Shown here in pieces: positions 27,139-35,288 of a DNA stretch of 55,051 nt. Numbering within the stretch: the first letter of the stretch is position 1; every line of letters starts with the position of its first letter. The notes below the pieces were generated by a model. That model did no database searches and was not told where the DNA came from. It was given only the letters and a program-made list of their open reading frames with translations. The position numbers and the translations under genes are program-made. The stretch comes from Deltaproteobacteria bacterium (lineage in GTDB: Bacteria; Desulfobacterota; Desulfobacteria; Desulfobacterales; JAUWMJ01), in the NCBI GenBank assembly GCA_030638575.1, contig DAOWEJ010000031.1, positions 1 to 55,051 on the forward strand, given 5' to 3'.

Positions 27139-27234
27139 TTAAAACTATCTTTAAAAAAAGCTAAAATATTACACACTTTTAATGTAAGATGCAGGCATTA
27201 TGATACACGACAAATAATTTTTTTAACCGAAGTG

Positions 27235-27585
27235 CTATATCTGCTGTGATGCCAGGTCGGCTATTTTTGAAAATCCGGAAGGGTCAGACACTGCCAGTTC
27301 GGCAAGAACTTTACGGTCTATCCTGACGTCGGCAAGCTTTAACCCGTGTATGAATTTGCTATATGACAAATTATTCATACGTGCAGCAGCGTTAATCCGG
27401 GCGATCCAGAGTCTCCGGAAATCCCGCTTGCGAGCCCTGCGGTCTCTATATGCGTACATGAGTGCTTTATCTACAGCATCTGCAGCAGTGCGGAATAACT
27501 TGCTGCGGCCTCCACGAAATCCTTTGGCCAATTTTAAAATCTTTTTTCGTCGTTTTCTTGCTTTAAAACCTCTTTTTACGCGCAT
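27235..27585 (-). CDS. rplT: Ribosomal protein L20
   Basis: 116 residues, standard length, with the basic N-terminal extension ([17 protein letters not shown]) and [21 protein letters not shown]20 is essential for early 50S assembly and represses its own operon in several bacteria by binding the leader mRNA. It lies 21 bases after rpmI. Confidence 0.97.
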   Translation of the reverse strand: MRVKRGFKARKRRKKILKLAKGFRGGRSKLFRTAADAVDKALMYAYRDRRARKRDFRRLWIARINAAARMNNLSYSKFIHGLKLADVRIDRKVLAELAVSDPSGFSKIADLASQQI

Positions 27586-27606
27586 TGCTTTTCTCCTAGC
27601 TCCTTG

Positions 27607-27804
27607 CTAACCGTTCGGGAGCAACAGTTTCAGCTCTTTTCTGTTCGATTTGTCAATGATCTGACGCTTCCTCAAGGACCGTTTTCGTTTGGTGGTTTTT
27701 TTTGTTAAAATATGACTTCCATGCGACTTTGAAAAAACGAATTTGCCGGAGCCTGTTTTTTTAAAACGTTTCGCTGCTGCTCGATTTGTCTTAATCTTTG
27801 GCAT
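27607..27804 (-). CDS. rpmI: Ribosomal protein L35
   Basis: 65 residues from the ATG at 27804 (MPKIKTNRAAAKRFKKTGSG), which has an AAAGGAG Shine-Dalgarno. The frame is open 20 codons further upstream, but that stretch is a hairpin region, not protein. The C-terminal KRKRSLRKRQIID is typical. It is the middle gene of infC-rpmI-rplT. Confidence 0.95.
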   Translation of the reverse strand: MPKIKTNRAAAKRFKKTGSGKFVFSKSHGSHILTKKTTKRKRSLRKRQIIDKSNRKELKLLLPNG

Positions 27805-27828
27805 TTTTTCTCCTTTGTAAAAAATAGA

Positions 27829-27881
27829 TGGCGCGGGCAACCAGCAATCACCAGCCCACGCCACTTTGAGACCTCGGTCTC
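27829..27881 (-). promoter_or_regulatory. Structured leader between infC and rpmI
   Basis: Two hairpins on the minus strand: GAGACC/GGTCTC (27868-27881) and a 10 bp stem with one G-U pair, TGGCGTGGGC/GCCCGCGCCA (27829-27863), the latter followed by CTATTTTTTAC just before the rpmI Shine-Dalgarno. The place matches that of L20-dependent control in other bacteria. The function here is inferred. Confidence 0.45.
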
Positions 27882-27923
27882 TCTCTTTAATGACTATTTT
27901 CAGCTAATATGCAGAGCCGTGCA

Positions 27924-28463
27924 CTATTTAGGGGACAAGACCATAACTAAGGTGCGGCCTTCGAATTTAGGGGATAGCTCCACCACCGCGATTTCGTCTG
28001 TTTCTTTTATTATTTTGTCGAGAATCTCCCTGCCTAGCCGGGAAAGCGTTATTTCACGGCCCCTGAAAATGACTGTTACCTTAACCTTGTCTTTGTTCCC
28101 GATAAATTTATTAATGTGACCAATCTTAACCTGCAGATCGTGCTCGCCCGTCTTTGGCCGTACCTTTATTTCCTTGAGTTGAAAGGTAGTTTGTTTCTTT
28201 TTTGCTTCCTGTCTCTTTTTATTCTGTTCGTATTTGTACCGGCCATAATCCATTATCTTGCAAACCGGAGGATCTGCATTGGGAGAAATCTCAACCAGGT
28301 CAAGACCATAATCAGCAGCATTTGCAAGAGCCCTGTATGTCGGGATAATGCCGATTTGGTTGCCGTCAGGATCAATCACCCTTACCTCTTTTGCCCTGAT
28401 ATTTTGATTCACTTTTGTTCTGTTTGAACCGGTTGTTCTATTTGTTCTTTTAGGTATTGCTAT
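27924..28463 (-). CDS. infC: Translation initiation factor IF-3, AUA start
   Basis: The diagnostic N-domain (NQNIRAKEVRVIDPDGNQIG) and C-domain (KEIKVRPKTGEHDLQVKIGH) are intact. A plain GTG at 28412 gives 162 residues but has no Shine-Dalgarno. Seventeen in-frame codons upstream is ATA at 28463, 7 bases after a perfect AGGAGG, giving 179 residues with a normal basic N-terminus (AIPKRTNRTTGSNRTK). IF-3 genes commonly use AUU, AUC or AUA because IF-3 rejects such starts, which gives autorepression. thrS is not upstream; a deaminase gene is. Confidence 0.93.
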   Translation of the reverse strand: MAIPKRTNRTTGSNRTKVNQNIRAKEVRVIDPDGNQIGIIPTYRALANAADYGLDLVEISPNADPPVCKIMDYGRYKYEQNKKRQEAKKKQTTFQLKEIKVRPKTGEHDLQVKIGHINKFIGNKDKVKVTVIFRGREITLSRLGREILDKIIKETDEIAVVELSPKFEGRTLVMVLSPK

Positions 28464-28476
28464 GCTTTCACCTCCT
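28464..28476 (-). promoter_or_regulatory. Strong Shine-Dalgarno that decides the infC start
   Basis: AGGAGG at 28471-28476 (minus strand), with TGAAAGC as a 7-base spacer to the ATA at 28463. No ATG, GTG or TTG in frame lies at the right distance, which supports the non-canonical start. Confidence 0.7.
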
Positions 28477-28584
28477 GCTTTATAGATATTAGCTGTTTTT
28501 TTCTAACCAATTTAAAAAGTGGCATATATATAACAACAGTAGGAAATGCAAGAAAAAAATGCAAGAAAAAAATAATACAGGCAA

Positions 28585-29082
28585 TTACTGGCTAAGAGTA
28601 TAGGTAGCTAAAAGGCTTTCTCGCCAGTAATCGTTTTCAGGATTTGAAAAAAATTCCTTAAATAGTTCCAGACTCTCATTTCTCAATATGTTCGAAACTA
28701 TTGATATTCTTATATTTTTATATAGAGGGGAAAGTTTTGTTAGATCACAACTTGTCCCTCCCCCCATAACATCCTCATATGCATAAACGATTTCGCCAAT
28801 GCCATTTAATAAAAGGGCTCCGTAACACATAAGACAAGGTTCTAATGTGCAAAAAAGAGTTATTTTTTCTCTTTCTATACCCTTTATTTTAGTAAGATGC
28901 CTTAATACCACCATTTCAGCATGGTCTATTTCATTTATAATTTTTCCTGTTGTATGAGTTCGCCTTCCGGAAACCAGGATCTTGTTTTGATATACCATTA
29001 CACATCCTACGGGAAATTCACCTGCTGATAATGCTTTTCCTGCAAGTTCCAGGGCTTTCCCCATGAAATATTCATAATCCAT
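28585..29082 (-). CDS. Zinc-dependent nucleoside/cytidine deaminase family protein
   Basis: 165 residues. The deaminase motif HAEMVV (zinc His and catalytic Glu) and CTLEPCLMC (two zinc cysteines) are present, as in TadA, guanine deaminase and riboflavin-type deaminases. The C-terminal third (GGGTSCDLTKLSPLY onward) is unlike typical TadA, and the HAEM context replaces the usual TAHAEI, so I do not assign tRNA A34 deamination. It is monocistronic, with no good Shine-Dalgarno, and lies upstream of infC with 122 bases between. Confidence 0.75.
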   Translation of the reverse strand: MDYEYFMGKALELAGKALSAGEFPVGCVMVYQNKILVSGRRTHTTGKIINEIDHAEMVVLRHLTKIKGIEREKITLFCTLEPCLMCYGALLLNGIGEIVYAYEDVMGGGTSCDLTKLSPLYKNIRISIVSNILRNESLELFKEFFSNPENDYWRESLLATYTLSQ

Positions 29083-29308
29083 GCTGTTTTAACACCTTAA
29101 AGCCGGATAAACCGGTTGGAGCGTAACCCCGATTCATCGGAGATTTATCGGGGATAAATTCCCACAAAGGCACAAAAGAAAACTGTTTGCTTAAATTCAT
29201 CTTCGTGTCTTAGTGACAAAATACTTTACCATAAAAAAGCACAAATTTCGTTATTAAGAAACTAAAAACTGCTATCAAGCAGTTATTTGGTTGTCAGCCA
29301 ATTCCAGC

Positions 29309-29338
29309 TTGACATAGACTGCTTAACTCGCCTATAGT
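29309..29338 (+). promoter_or_regulatory. Candidate sigma70 promoter for fecR-domain gene
   Basis: TTGACA (29309-29314), an 18 base spacer, then TATAGT (29333-29338). The predicted start near 29345 falls at the left end of an R6 element, so the element would be transcribed as part of the leader. Confidence 0.55.
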
Positions 29339-29340
29339 TT

Positions 29341-29483
29341 GAGACCTTTGAAAAACGGCACTTTTTGCCCGATTTCTGCGTCAAGCTCAAATTTCAACCA
29401 CAGGTCCGCCTGAGGCGGATCGCCTTCCTTGAACTCGAACAGATAAGCGCAGACTTCGAAAATCACCATTTTTCAAAGGCCTC
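29341..29483. repeat. R6 element, complete copy upstream of fecR-domain gene
   Basis: 143 bp: GAGACCTTTGAAAAACGG at the left end, CCATTTTTCAAAGGCCTC at the right, centre TCCGCCTGAGGCGGATC. It matches the truB copy along its whole length. It ends 40 bases before the start codon. Confidence 0.85.
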
Positions 29484-29523
29484 AGTTTATCAAGTTTCTA
29501 GACCTTAAAAAAGGAGAATTCAT

Positions 29524-30615
29524 ATGAATCTTCGGATAATTGTTTCCTCCCTTTTAGTGTTCCTGTTTGCAGGCTCTGCCATGGCGGATGGAACACCTGG
29601 ACGCCTTGTCGAGGTGAGCGGCAAGGCATGGACACAAGCCCCGGGAGCTGATGAGATTCGGGCTATAGCAGGAGCAGTACTGGTACCTGGGACAAAGATT
29701 AGGACAGGACCGGACGGAAAGGCGGAAGTGACCTTCGAAGATGGTTCTTTTCTAATAGTTCAGCGAAATTCCTCCATAGTACTTTCAGGTATCAAACGTC
29801 AAAAAGAAAAAAAAACATCCATCCTGATTTTTTTCGGCAGGGTTTGGAACAAGGTTTCGCGCGCGATTGGAGGCCAGGCCAGATACGAAGCCAACACCCC
29901 TATTGTTGTTTGTGGTGTACGCGGCACTGAGTTTGAAATTGCAGTTGGTGACGACGGTTCCGTGCGCGTTAGGGTTGATGAAGGCATGGTTGGTGTTACG
30001 GGTGACGGACGAGATGAAACAGTCAATCCAGGTCAAGAGATAGAAGCAGATTTAGACGGTGTTGGTAAAACTCAAAAGACTAAAGAAAAGACCGAATGGG
30101 AAGAATGGCAAAGACTCAAGAGTGAGCGATTAAAAAGCCAGGGCCGGAGTATTATGGATAACGTTAAAAGCAGAATCTTGGTACGCAAAGAAAAACTAGA
30201 AACTCTTAGAGCCAGGCAAAAAGAGATTGAAGCCAATCGTAAGCTTGCTTTAAAACGAGCGCATGATGGAGACCGGAGTGCCATTGAGGAAATCCGAAAA
30301 TATAATGAAGAATTGGTTTCTATTGCAGATAAAATTGCCGATTTGGGTGATGCAGCAGGGTGCCAGTTTGGTCTTGTGGATCACTTTGCCGACCTTGCAA
30401 TCGACCCTCGTTTTCAGATGATCGATGGGAAGTATGTTGAAGCCGAAGCAGCCAGCATGCGGCGTATAAAGGCAATGTTTGACAAGATGATCGCCGAAGG
30501 TACTGATATTTCCATGGAAGCAATGGACAAGATGTTGCGCGAAATGAGTGATGGCAAAAGAGGCAGCCTCAAGTTTAATAAGGGTTCCTCCAAAAAAGAC
30601 CTCTTTGATAATTAG
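29524..30615 (+). CDS. Exported FecR-domain protein with coiled-coil C-terminus
   Basis: 363 residues. Signal peptide ~1-21 (cleavage after SAMA), then a FecR-type domain (~25-170): GTKIRTGPDGKAEVTFEDGS, IVCGVRGTEFEIAV, VDEGMVGVTGDG. There is no sigma-binding N-terminal domain or FecA partner, so it is the free periplasmic version common in deltaproteobacteria and often involved in cell-envelope assembly of unknown kind. Residues ~175-290 are charged and helical (ARQKEIEANRKLALKRA). AGGAG precedes the ATG. It stands alone. Confidence 0.8.
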   Translation: MNLRIIVSSLLVFLFAGSAMADGTPGRLVEVSGKAWTQAPGADEIRAIAGAVLVPGTKIRTGPDGKAEVTFEDGSFLIVQRNSSIVLSGIKRQKEKKTSILIFFGRVWNKVSRAIGGQARYEANTPIVVCGVRGTEFEIAVGDDGSVRVRVDEGMVGVTGDGRDETVNPGQEIEADLDGVGKTQKTKEKTEWEEWQRLKSERLKSQGRSIMDNVKSRILVRKEKLETLRARQKEIEANRKLALKRAHDGDRSAIEEIRKYNEELVSIADKIADLGDAAGCQFGLVDHFADLAIDPRFQMIDGKYVEAEAASMRRIKAMFDKMIAEGTDISMEAMDKMLREMSDGKRGSLKFNKGSSKKDLFDN

Positions 30616-30670
30616 TGCCTGAACGAAAAGTCATGCTCAGACCAAAGCCGGGTCCTCTGGCTCCAGATCT

Positions 30671-31222
30671 TTACTCTCTGCATATACTATCATCACAAAT
30701 GCAGCTCCCATCTATTTCAAAAGCATAGATGATTCTCGATTCCATTTCAGCCCGCCTGGCTGGGATTTCATCAAAACGCATGTCTGCAACTCGTTCAAGA
30801 AGCTGCGCCCTGGAAGGTATCGATTCAAGACCACTTGAAATGACCTTATTCGTTAAGCCGTCAAGAATATCTGCATCTTCACCGTTTGTTACAACGGCAA
30901 TTGGAACCTGATAAGGCGCGACAAGTCTCGATGTTGCCAGAACAGGCCGATGCCTGGTTACGAGGGAACCTGGGCCGTATTTTATTATCATACAGATTTT
31001 AGCTGACAGTATAATTATAAAATCAATTTTTACTATAGCTTTGTTATTTCCAGCACTTATATGAAGTTCATAGCGCGGGTTGACTTCACTTTTATTATAA
31101 CCTTTCTTTTCTACAAGCAGCCTTGCCAGTTTTTGCCTGTACCGCTCGTCGTGGGTATCTTCTATTGTTTCCCCGGTTATAAAATCGACAAGTTCGCCAA
31201 GTATCAGGTGGTGTCCGTTCAT
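30671..31222 (-). CDS. Orphan HSDR_N-type (type I restriction R subunit N-terminal) nuclease-like protein
   Basis: 183 residues. The N-terminus ILGELVDFITGETIEDTHDE and the block KIDFIIILSAKICMIIKYGP followed by GSLVTRHRPVLATSRL match the small HSDR_N family, related to the PD-(D/E)XK nuclease part of type I restriction enzymes. There is no helicase, HsdM or HsdS gene nearby, so it is not a restriction system as it stands. It is divergent from dgt, with 102 bases between starts. DNA repair or nucleotide-linked roles are possible; none is shown. Confidence 0.7.
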   Translation of the reverse strand: MNGHHLILGELVDFITGETIEDTHDERYRQKLARLLVEKKGYNKSEVNPRYELHISAGNNKAIVKIDFIIILSAKICMIIKYGPGSLVTRHRPVLATSRLVAPYQVPIAVVTNGEDADILDGLTNKVISSGLESIPSRAQLLERVADMRFDEIPARRAEMESRIIYAFEIDGSCICDDSICRE

Positions 31223-31324
31223 TTAAGCAAATTTCTCTTTACATATATAATCGGCTTTGAAATAATACGATTTTTTTTATTTTATAAACCAACAAACACA
31301 AAAAAGAAAGATTTTTTACAAATC

Positions 31325-32380
31325 ATGTCCATTCGAGAAGAGTTTGAAAAACGGGAAAAAAACTTTATGTCGCCATTTGGATGTTTAAGCGCCGACACAA
31401 AGGGCCGCGACAGAGAAGAAAAACCCTGTCCTGTTCGAAGCGCCTTTCAAATGGATAAAGATAGAATTGTTTATTCATACGCTTTCAGGCGGTTAAAGCA
31501 TAAGACCCAGGTTTTTCTATCACCTCTTGGTGACGAATACAGAACCCGCCTTACCCATACCCTTGAGGTTGCTCAAATTGCAAGGACAATAGCCCGTGCA
31601 ATGTTTTTAAATGAAGACCTTGCTGAAGCTATTGCCCTGGGTCATGATATCGGACATACGCCCTTCGGCCATGGCGGTGAGGCCGCTCTTAAAGAAATAT
31701 TTTCCCAGGGGTTTTCACACAACGAGCAAAGCCTCCGTGTTGTCGAAGTGCTGGAAAATAACGGGATGGGGCTCAATCTCACATATGAGGTTCGGGATGG
31801 AATTTTAAAGCACTCCAAAGGTTATGGTAAGATCATCCCGGATGACCCGGAAGAGCAGGCATGCACTGTTGAGGGCAGGATCGTGCGGGTTGCCGATATA
31901 ATGGCCTATTTGAATCATGATCTGGATGATGCAATACGCAGCGGTGTTATCACCCAGAAGCAGGTGCCTGATTCATGTGTAAAAATTATCGGCCGGACCC
32001 ATTCCGAGCGGGCAACTGCCATGATAAGGGATCTGATCTTTTCAAGCAGGGAACATGAGGGGGAACTTCAGCTGCGCATGAGTGATGAAGTATATTCTGC
32101 CATGACCACTTTGAGGCATTTTCTTTACGACAATGTTTACCGCTCACCCCGTGTACATAATGAATTTGTAAAGGCAAAGAAGATTCTGTCAGAGCTTTAT
32201 TCCTATTTTACTGAAAATGAAACGATACTTCACAAAGAACTTAAAATGTTGAAGATGTCAGATTGCAATCACAAAAACCAGTCCAAAGAGCAGGTTGTTT
32301 GTGATATTATCGCCAGCATGACAGACAGATATGCCATGAACCTTTATTCTAAAATATTTTTCCCTTCCCCCCTTGTTTAG
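31325..32380 (+). CDS. dgt: dGTPase-family HD triphosphohydrolase
   Basis: 351 residues from ATG 31325 (MSIREEFEKREKNF), the usual start for this branch; the frame extends 88 codons upstream, antisense to the HSDR_N gene, and that part is not protein-like. The HD metal site is readable: H in RLTHTLEVAQ, HD in GHDIGHTPFGH, and D in LNHDLDDA. The family removes triphosphate from dGTP or other dNTPs, controlling dNTP pools or phage. It has 9 bases before the YkgJ-like gene, so they are cotranscribed. Confidence 0.88.
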   Translation: MSIREEFEKREKNFMSPFGCLSADTKGRDREEKPCPVRSAFQMDKDRIVYSYAFRRLKHKTQVFLSPLGDEYRTRLTHTLEVAQIARTIARAMFLNEDLAEAIALGHDIGHTPFGHGGEAALKEIFSQGFSHNEQSLRVVEVLENNGMGLNLTYEVRDGILKHSKGYGKIIPDDPEEQACTVEGRIVRVADIMAYLNHDLDDAIRSGVITQKQVPDSCVKIIGRTHSERATAMIRDLIFSSREHEGELQLRMSDEVYSAMTTLRHFLYDNVYRSPRVHNEFVKAKKILSELYSYFTENETILHKELKMLKMSDCNHKNQSKEQVVCDIIASMTDRYAMNLYSKIFFPSPLV

Positions 32381-32389
32381 CGATTAGTT

Positions 32390-32980
32390 ATGCGTCTGTC
32401 CTTTGAAAAAGCAATTGCTAAAATTGATACAGATGTTTTTTTAAGTCGATTAAACGCCATCTATGCCTCAATGGATCTTAAATACAGCGAAGCTGCCTAC
32501 TATTATGGATTCAACTGTACAGGATGCGAAGACAACTGCTGCCTGACTCGCTTCTACCATTTTACCATCTCAGAATATCTTTATATCCTTGAAGGATTTG
32601 ATAAACTCAATGCTGAAAAGCGAACCGGCATTAGAGCCAGGGCTCTGGAAGTAACCCGTAAGACGTTTGAAGCCGACGGAAAAGAGAAGCCGGTGCGGCT
32701 GATGTGCCCTTTGAATATTGACGGCAACTGCATACTCTACTCATATCGCCCGATGATATGCAGGCTGCACGGCATTCCCCACGAACTTCATAAACCCGGC
32801 CAAGATATAACCTATGGGTCTGGATGCGAAACCTTTTCAAAGCAGTTTGGCGAAAAAAGTTACTACAAATTTGACCGGACACCTTTTTATAAAGATATGG
32901 CCTCTTTGGAAAAAGAACTTAAACAGGCAGCCGGCATAACTTTGAAAATAAAAATGACGGTAGCGGATATGCTGATATAG
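32390..32980 (+). CDS. YkgJ-like cysteine-cluster (metal-chelating) protein
   Basis: 196 residues. Cysteines CTGCEDNCC (~44-52) and CPLNIDGNC...MICRLHG (~105-125) form the zinc/iron-chelating cluster of the YkgJ family (CxxCxxxCC pattern). The family's function is not established. It is soluble, without a signal peptide. It is encoded 9 bases after dgt, probably in one transcript. Confidence 0.75.
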   Translation: MRLSFEKAIAKIDTDVFLSRLNAIYASMDLKYSEAAYYYGFNCTGCEDNCCLTRFYHFTISEYLYILEGFDKLNAEKRTGIRARALEVTRKTFEADGKEKPVRLMCPLNIDGNCILYSYRPMICRLHGIPHELHKPGQDITYGSGCETFSKQFGEKSYYKFDRTPFYKDMASLEKELKQAAGITLKIKMTVADMLI

Positions 32981-33292
32981 ATGCCGGTTTCTCAACCCAT
33001 GCTTTTCAGCAGTTTTAAAGTCGAAAACCAGTTAAAAACAGTTAAAAACGGTTGAAGCCAGGAGCCTGGTGTGTTATTTTGCCAATGGGGAACTTGGAAT
33101 GATAACAGTTTAAATTGTTAGAAATCGTGAGCAGGTCTTCATTTCGTGACGAAAAATTAGCAAAGAAAAATAAATTCAAGATTATTGATAGTAAATCATT
33201 ACATCCCCAAATTTTTTTCAAATTCTTATGTTTAAATAAACGGGCGGATTTGTGGGCTTATATATCCCTTACGCCATAACTTAGGAGGCAGC
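32981..33292. other. Intergenic region upstream of SYLF gene
   Basis: 312 bases without an open frame. It holds a short tandem GTTAAAAAC motif (33026-33055) and an AT-rich stretch ending in CTTATATATCCC, then the AGGAGG Shine-Dalgarno of the SYLF gene. No repeat family or clear promoter was recognised. Confidence 0.4.
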
Positions 33293-33868
33293 ATGAAATA
33301 CTTTAATTTTTTTCTTTTAATAATGGTGGCAGTTTTGTTATCAAACATTTCCCACGCATCTGATGTCGATAATTACTCAAAAACCATAAAAATGTTTAAG
33401 AAATCTCCTGAGGCGAAAAAATTCTTTGATAATGCCTATGGCTTTGCTGTGTTTCCGACGATTGGTAAAGGGGGGGCTGTTATAGGCGGCGCTTTTGGGA
33501 AAGGTCAGGTATATCGTGGCAACAAGATTACCGGAAAAACCTCATTGGTTCATTTGTCGATTGGCTTTCAGTTAGGAGGCCAGGCATTTAGTGAAATTAT
33601 TTTTTTTCAGGACAAACGGGCCTATAACGAGTTTGTTGACGGGGCCTTTGAGTTCGACGCAAAGGCATCGGCCGTTGCCATTACTGCCGGAGTGCAAGCG
33701 CAAGCCGGCACCACCGGTACAACTGCCGGCGCAAGCGCTGGGCCGGCGACCGGCAGACAGGCTAAGGCAAAGTACGTTAAAGGGATGGCAATATTTATAC
33801 ACGCCAGAGGCGGCTTTATGTATGAAGCAGCCGTTGGTGGTCAGAAGTTTAGCTTTGAACCATTATGA
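33293..33868 (+). CDS. Exported SYLF-domain (YSC84-like) lipid-binding protein
   Basis: 191 residues. Signal peptide ~1-22 (LSNISHA). The rest is a single SYLF domain: AKKFFDNAYGFAVFPTIGKG, GGAVIGGAFGKGQVYR, GGQAFSEIIFF and a C-terminal GGFMYEAAVGGQKFSFEP. SYLF domains bind phosphoinositides or other lipids in eukaryotes; bacterial members are periplasmic with an undefined role. An Ala/Gly/Thr-rich loop (~138-160) is an insertion. The start has AGGAGG at ideal spacing. Monocistronic. Confidence 0.85.
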   Translation: MKYFNFFLLIMVAVLLSNISHASDVDNYSKTIKMFKKSPEAKKFFDNAYGFAVFPTIGKGGAVIGGAFGKGQVYRGNKITGKTSLVHLSIGFQLGGQAFSEIIFFQDKRAYNEFVDGAFEFDAKASAVAITAGVQAQAGTTGTTAGASAGPATGRQAKAKYVKGMAIFIHARGGFMYEAAVGGQKFSFEPL

Positions 33869-34119
33869 TCAATACAGGTTAAAAGCATAGCTTTGCACGT
33901 ACGGCAAAATCTCATAAGGCGAATTACCGCTTCAGAGGGCTATAGCGTTGGAATACAAGGAAATAATTTCTATTCTATCAATGGCAGGGGCGAAACAGTT
34001 TGAAATAGCTGTACATTAAAATCGCAATTTGACAAGTCCTTTATTTGTTGGAGTTCGTTAAGAGACCTTTGTTAAAGTAGCAACAACCTGAAACCTGAAG
34101 TTTTGAACCATACAAAACG

Positions 34120-34662
34120 TTAAAGCTCGTTTTTGGTCTCTTCTTCGAGTTTTTTGGCTTCGGATTCAGCGTCTTTAGCTTTGTTTTCAGCTTTGATAGC
34201 AAGCTGCTTTAGTTTTTCGGCTTCCGCTATGGCCTTATTTGATTCTTCCATCCGCCTTTTCATTTTAACCCGCAAACTTTTTCTTTTACGGCTTTTATAC
34301 TTTACCTTTTGAATAAATTCGTCTGTTTCTCTTTTTATTTGATTCGCTTTTTTAAAAGCTTCTTCTGCTTTTTGTTTGGCTTCGTTCGCTTTTCTTTTCT
34401 CTATTTCCGCCCTTTCAATAGCTTCGGATTTCTCCAGGTCGGTTTGTTCTTTTTTTCGATTTTCCTCGATTTCAGGAGGCCTCTTTAGGGGTTGTTTTTG
34501 ATAATGAAGCTTCTCCTCGATCTGGGTGCCTTCAGGTGGTTTACTATCGGTGATATGAACGACTCCATCTTCATCAGTCCAGGTGAATAGGGTTTGGGCG
34601 GATAAAATATGGCTTCCGCATAAGAGAAAGAGTGCAAAAATGAAGGTAAATCCTGTTTTCAT
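34120..34662 (-). CDS. Exported DUF4124 protein with long charged coiled coil
   Basis: 180 residues. Signal peptide ~1-22 (SHILSAQ), then a DUF4124 module (LFTWTDEDGVVHITDSKPPEG, ~24-45). Residues ~60-180 are almost wholly Lys/Glu/Ala heptad-like sequence, predicted coiled coil. DUF4124 proteins are periplasmic and of unknown function. No partner is adjacent. The low-complexity tail makes homology searches unreliable. Confidence 0.75.
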   Translation of the reverse strand: MKTGFTFIFALFLLCGSHILSAQTLFTWTDEDGVVHITDSKPPEGTQIEEKLHYQKQPLKRPPEIEENRKKEQTDLEKSEAIERAEIEKRKANEAKQKAEEAFKKANQIKRETDEFIQKVKYKSRKRKSLRVKMKRRMEESNKAIAEAEKLKQLAIKAENKAKDAESEAKKLEEETKNEL

Positions 34663-35142
34663 AGTTACAATATTAATGAGGGTAATAAATCCGTATCATA
34701 ATTAAACCGGTGTTCGAGTGGGGAATGCGGCTTTTGATTCATGCAAGTATGCTAAAAAAAGGATTGTATGTCAAGAACGTAGGATACATTATCACGATAA
34801 CGTCAAAGTCGGTGCTAACTTGTTGATATTTGGGGTTTCTGGAATCCGCTAAATCCGAAATCCGAATATCGCCTGATCTTATAAAAATGGTCGAAACAAA
34901 TTCTAAATTAAAATATCAAATGTCCAAAACATTTCAGTCAGTTATGCAATATCATCATAGCTTCGAATTTGTAAGATTTTAATTATGCATAAAACTTCTA
35001 TTAATTCAAACAGTTAGGTGTTTAATTGGCGTGGCCGTGGATACATTATGTGGTTATCCTGGGTGTTTTTCAGAAACTTATTGAATTCATGAAGTTTTAT
35101 TGATAAGGATTCAATAGATTTGCCTTTAAAACCTAATATTTT
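34663..35142. other. Intergenic region between DUF4124 and MEMO genes
   Basis: 480 AT-rich bases with no supported gene. Around 34830-34880 are words like those of R8 (ATTTGGGGTTTCTGG; AATCCGAAATCCGAAT), possibly a decayed repeat. A 79-residue minus-strand frame at 35014-35253 runs out of the R6 element and is not supported. Confidence 0.4.
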
Positions 35143-35286
35143 GAGCCCTTTGAAAAATGTCCCGCTAAAACGGGATTCAAGGTCAAGGAAGGCGATAATT
35201 TTAACCACAGGTCCGCCTGAGGCGGATCGAGGATTACAATTTGAACCTGACATCCCGCCAAAAGGCGGGAGGCAAAAGGGGGTGAC
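35143..35286. repeat. R6 element, copy ending at the MEMO gene ribosome-binding site
   Basis: About 144 bp: GAGCCCTTTGAAAAATG at the left, centre TCCGCCTGAGGCGGATCG, right end decayed to CCAAAAGGCGGGAGGCAAAA followed by GGGGGTGAC. It ends 2 bases before the MEMO start codon, so its end forms that gene's Shine-Dalgarno. Confidence 0.7.
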
Positions 35287-35288
35287 TT

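Noticed and set aside
30671..31222. A type I restriction-modification system
   Set aside because: Only the small N-terminal-type domain is present; no helicase, methylase or specificity gene is in the window.
31061..31324. 88-codon N-terminal extension of dgt
   Set aside because: It is antisense to the HSDR_N gene, low in protein-like features, and the family starts at MSIREEFE (31325).
35014..35253. 79-residue minus-strand frame upstream of the MEMO gene
   Set aside because: It begins inside repeat R6 and continues in AT-rich DNA without a Shine-Dalgarno or recognisable motif.
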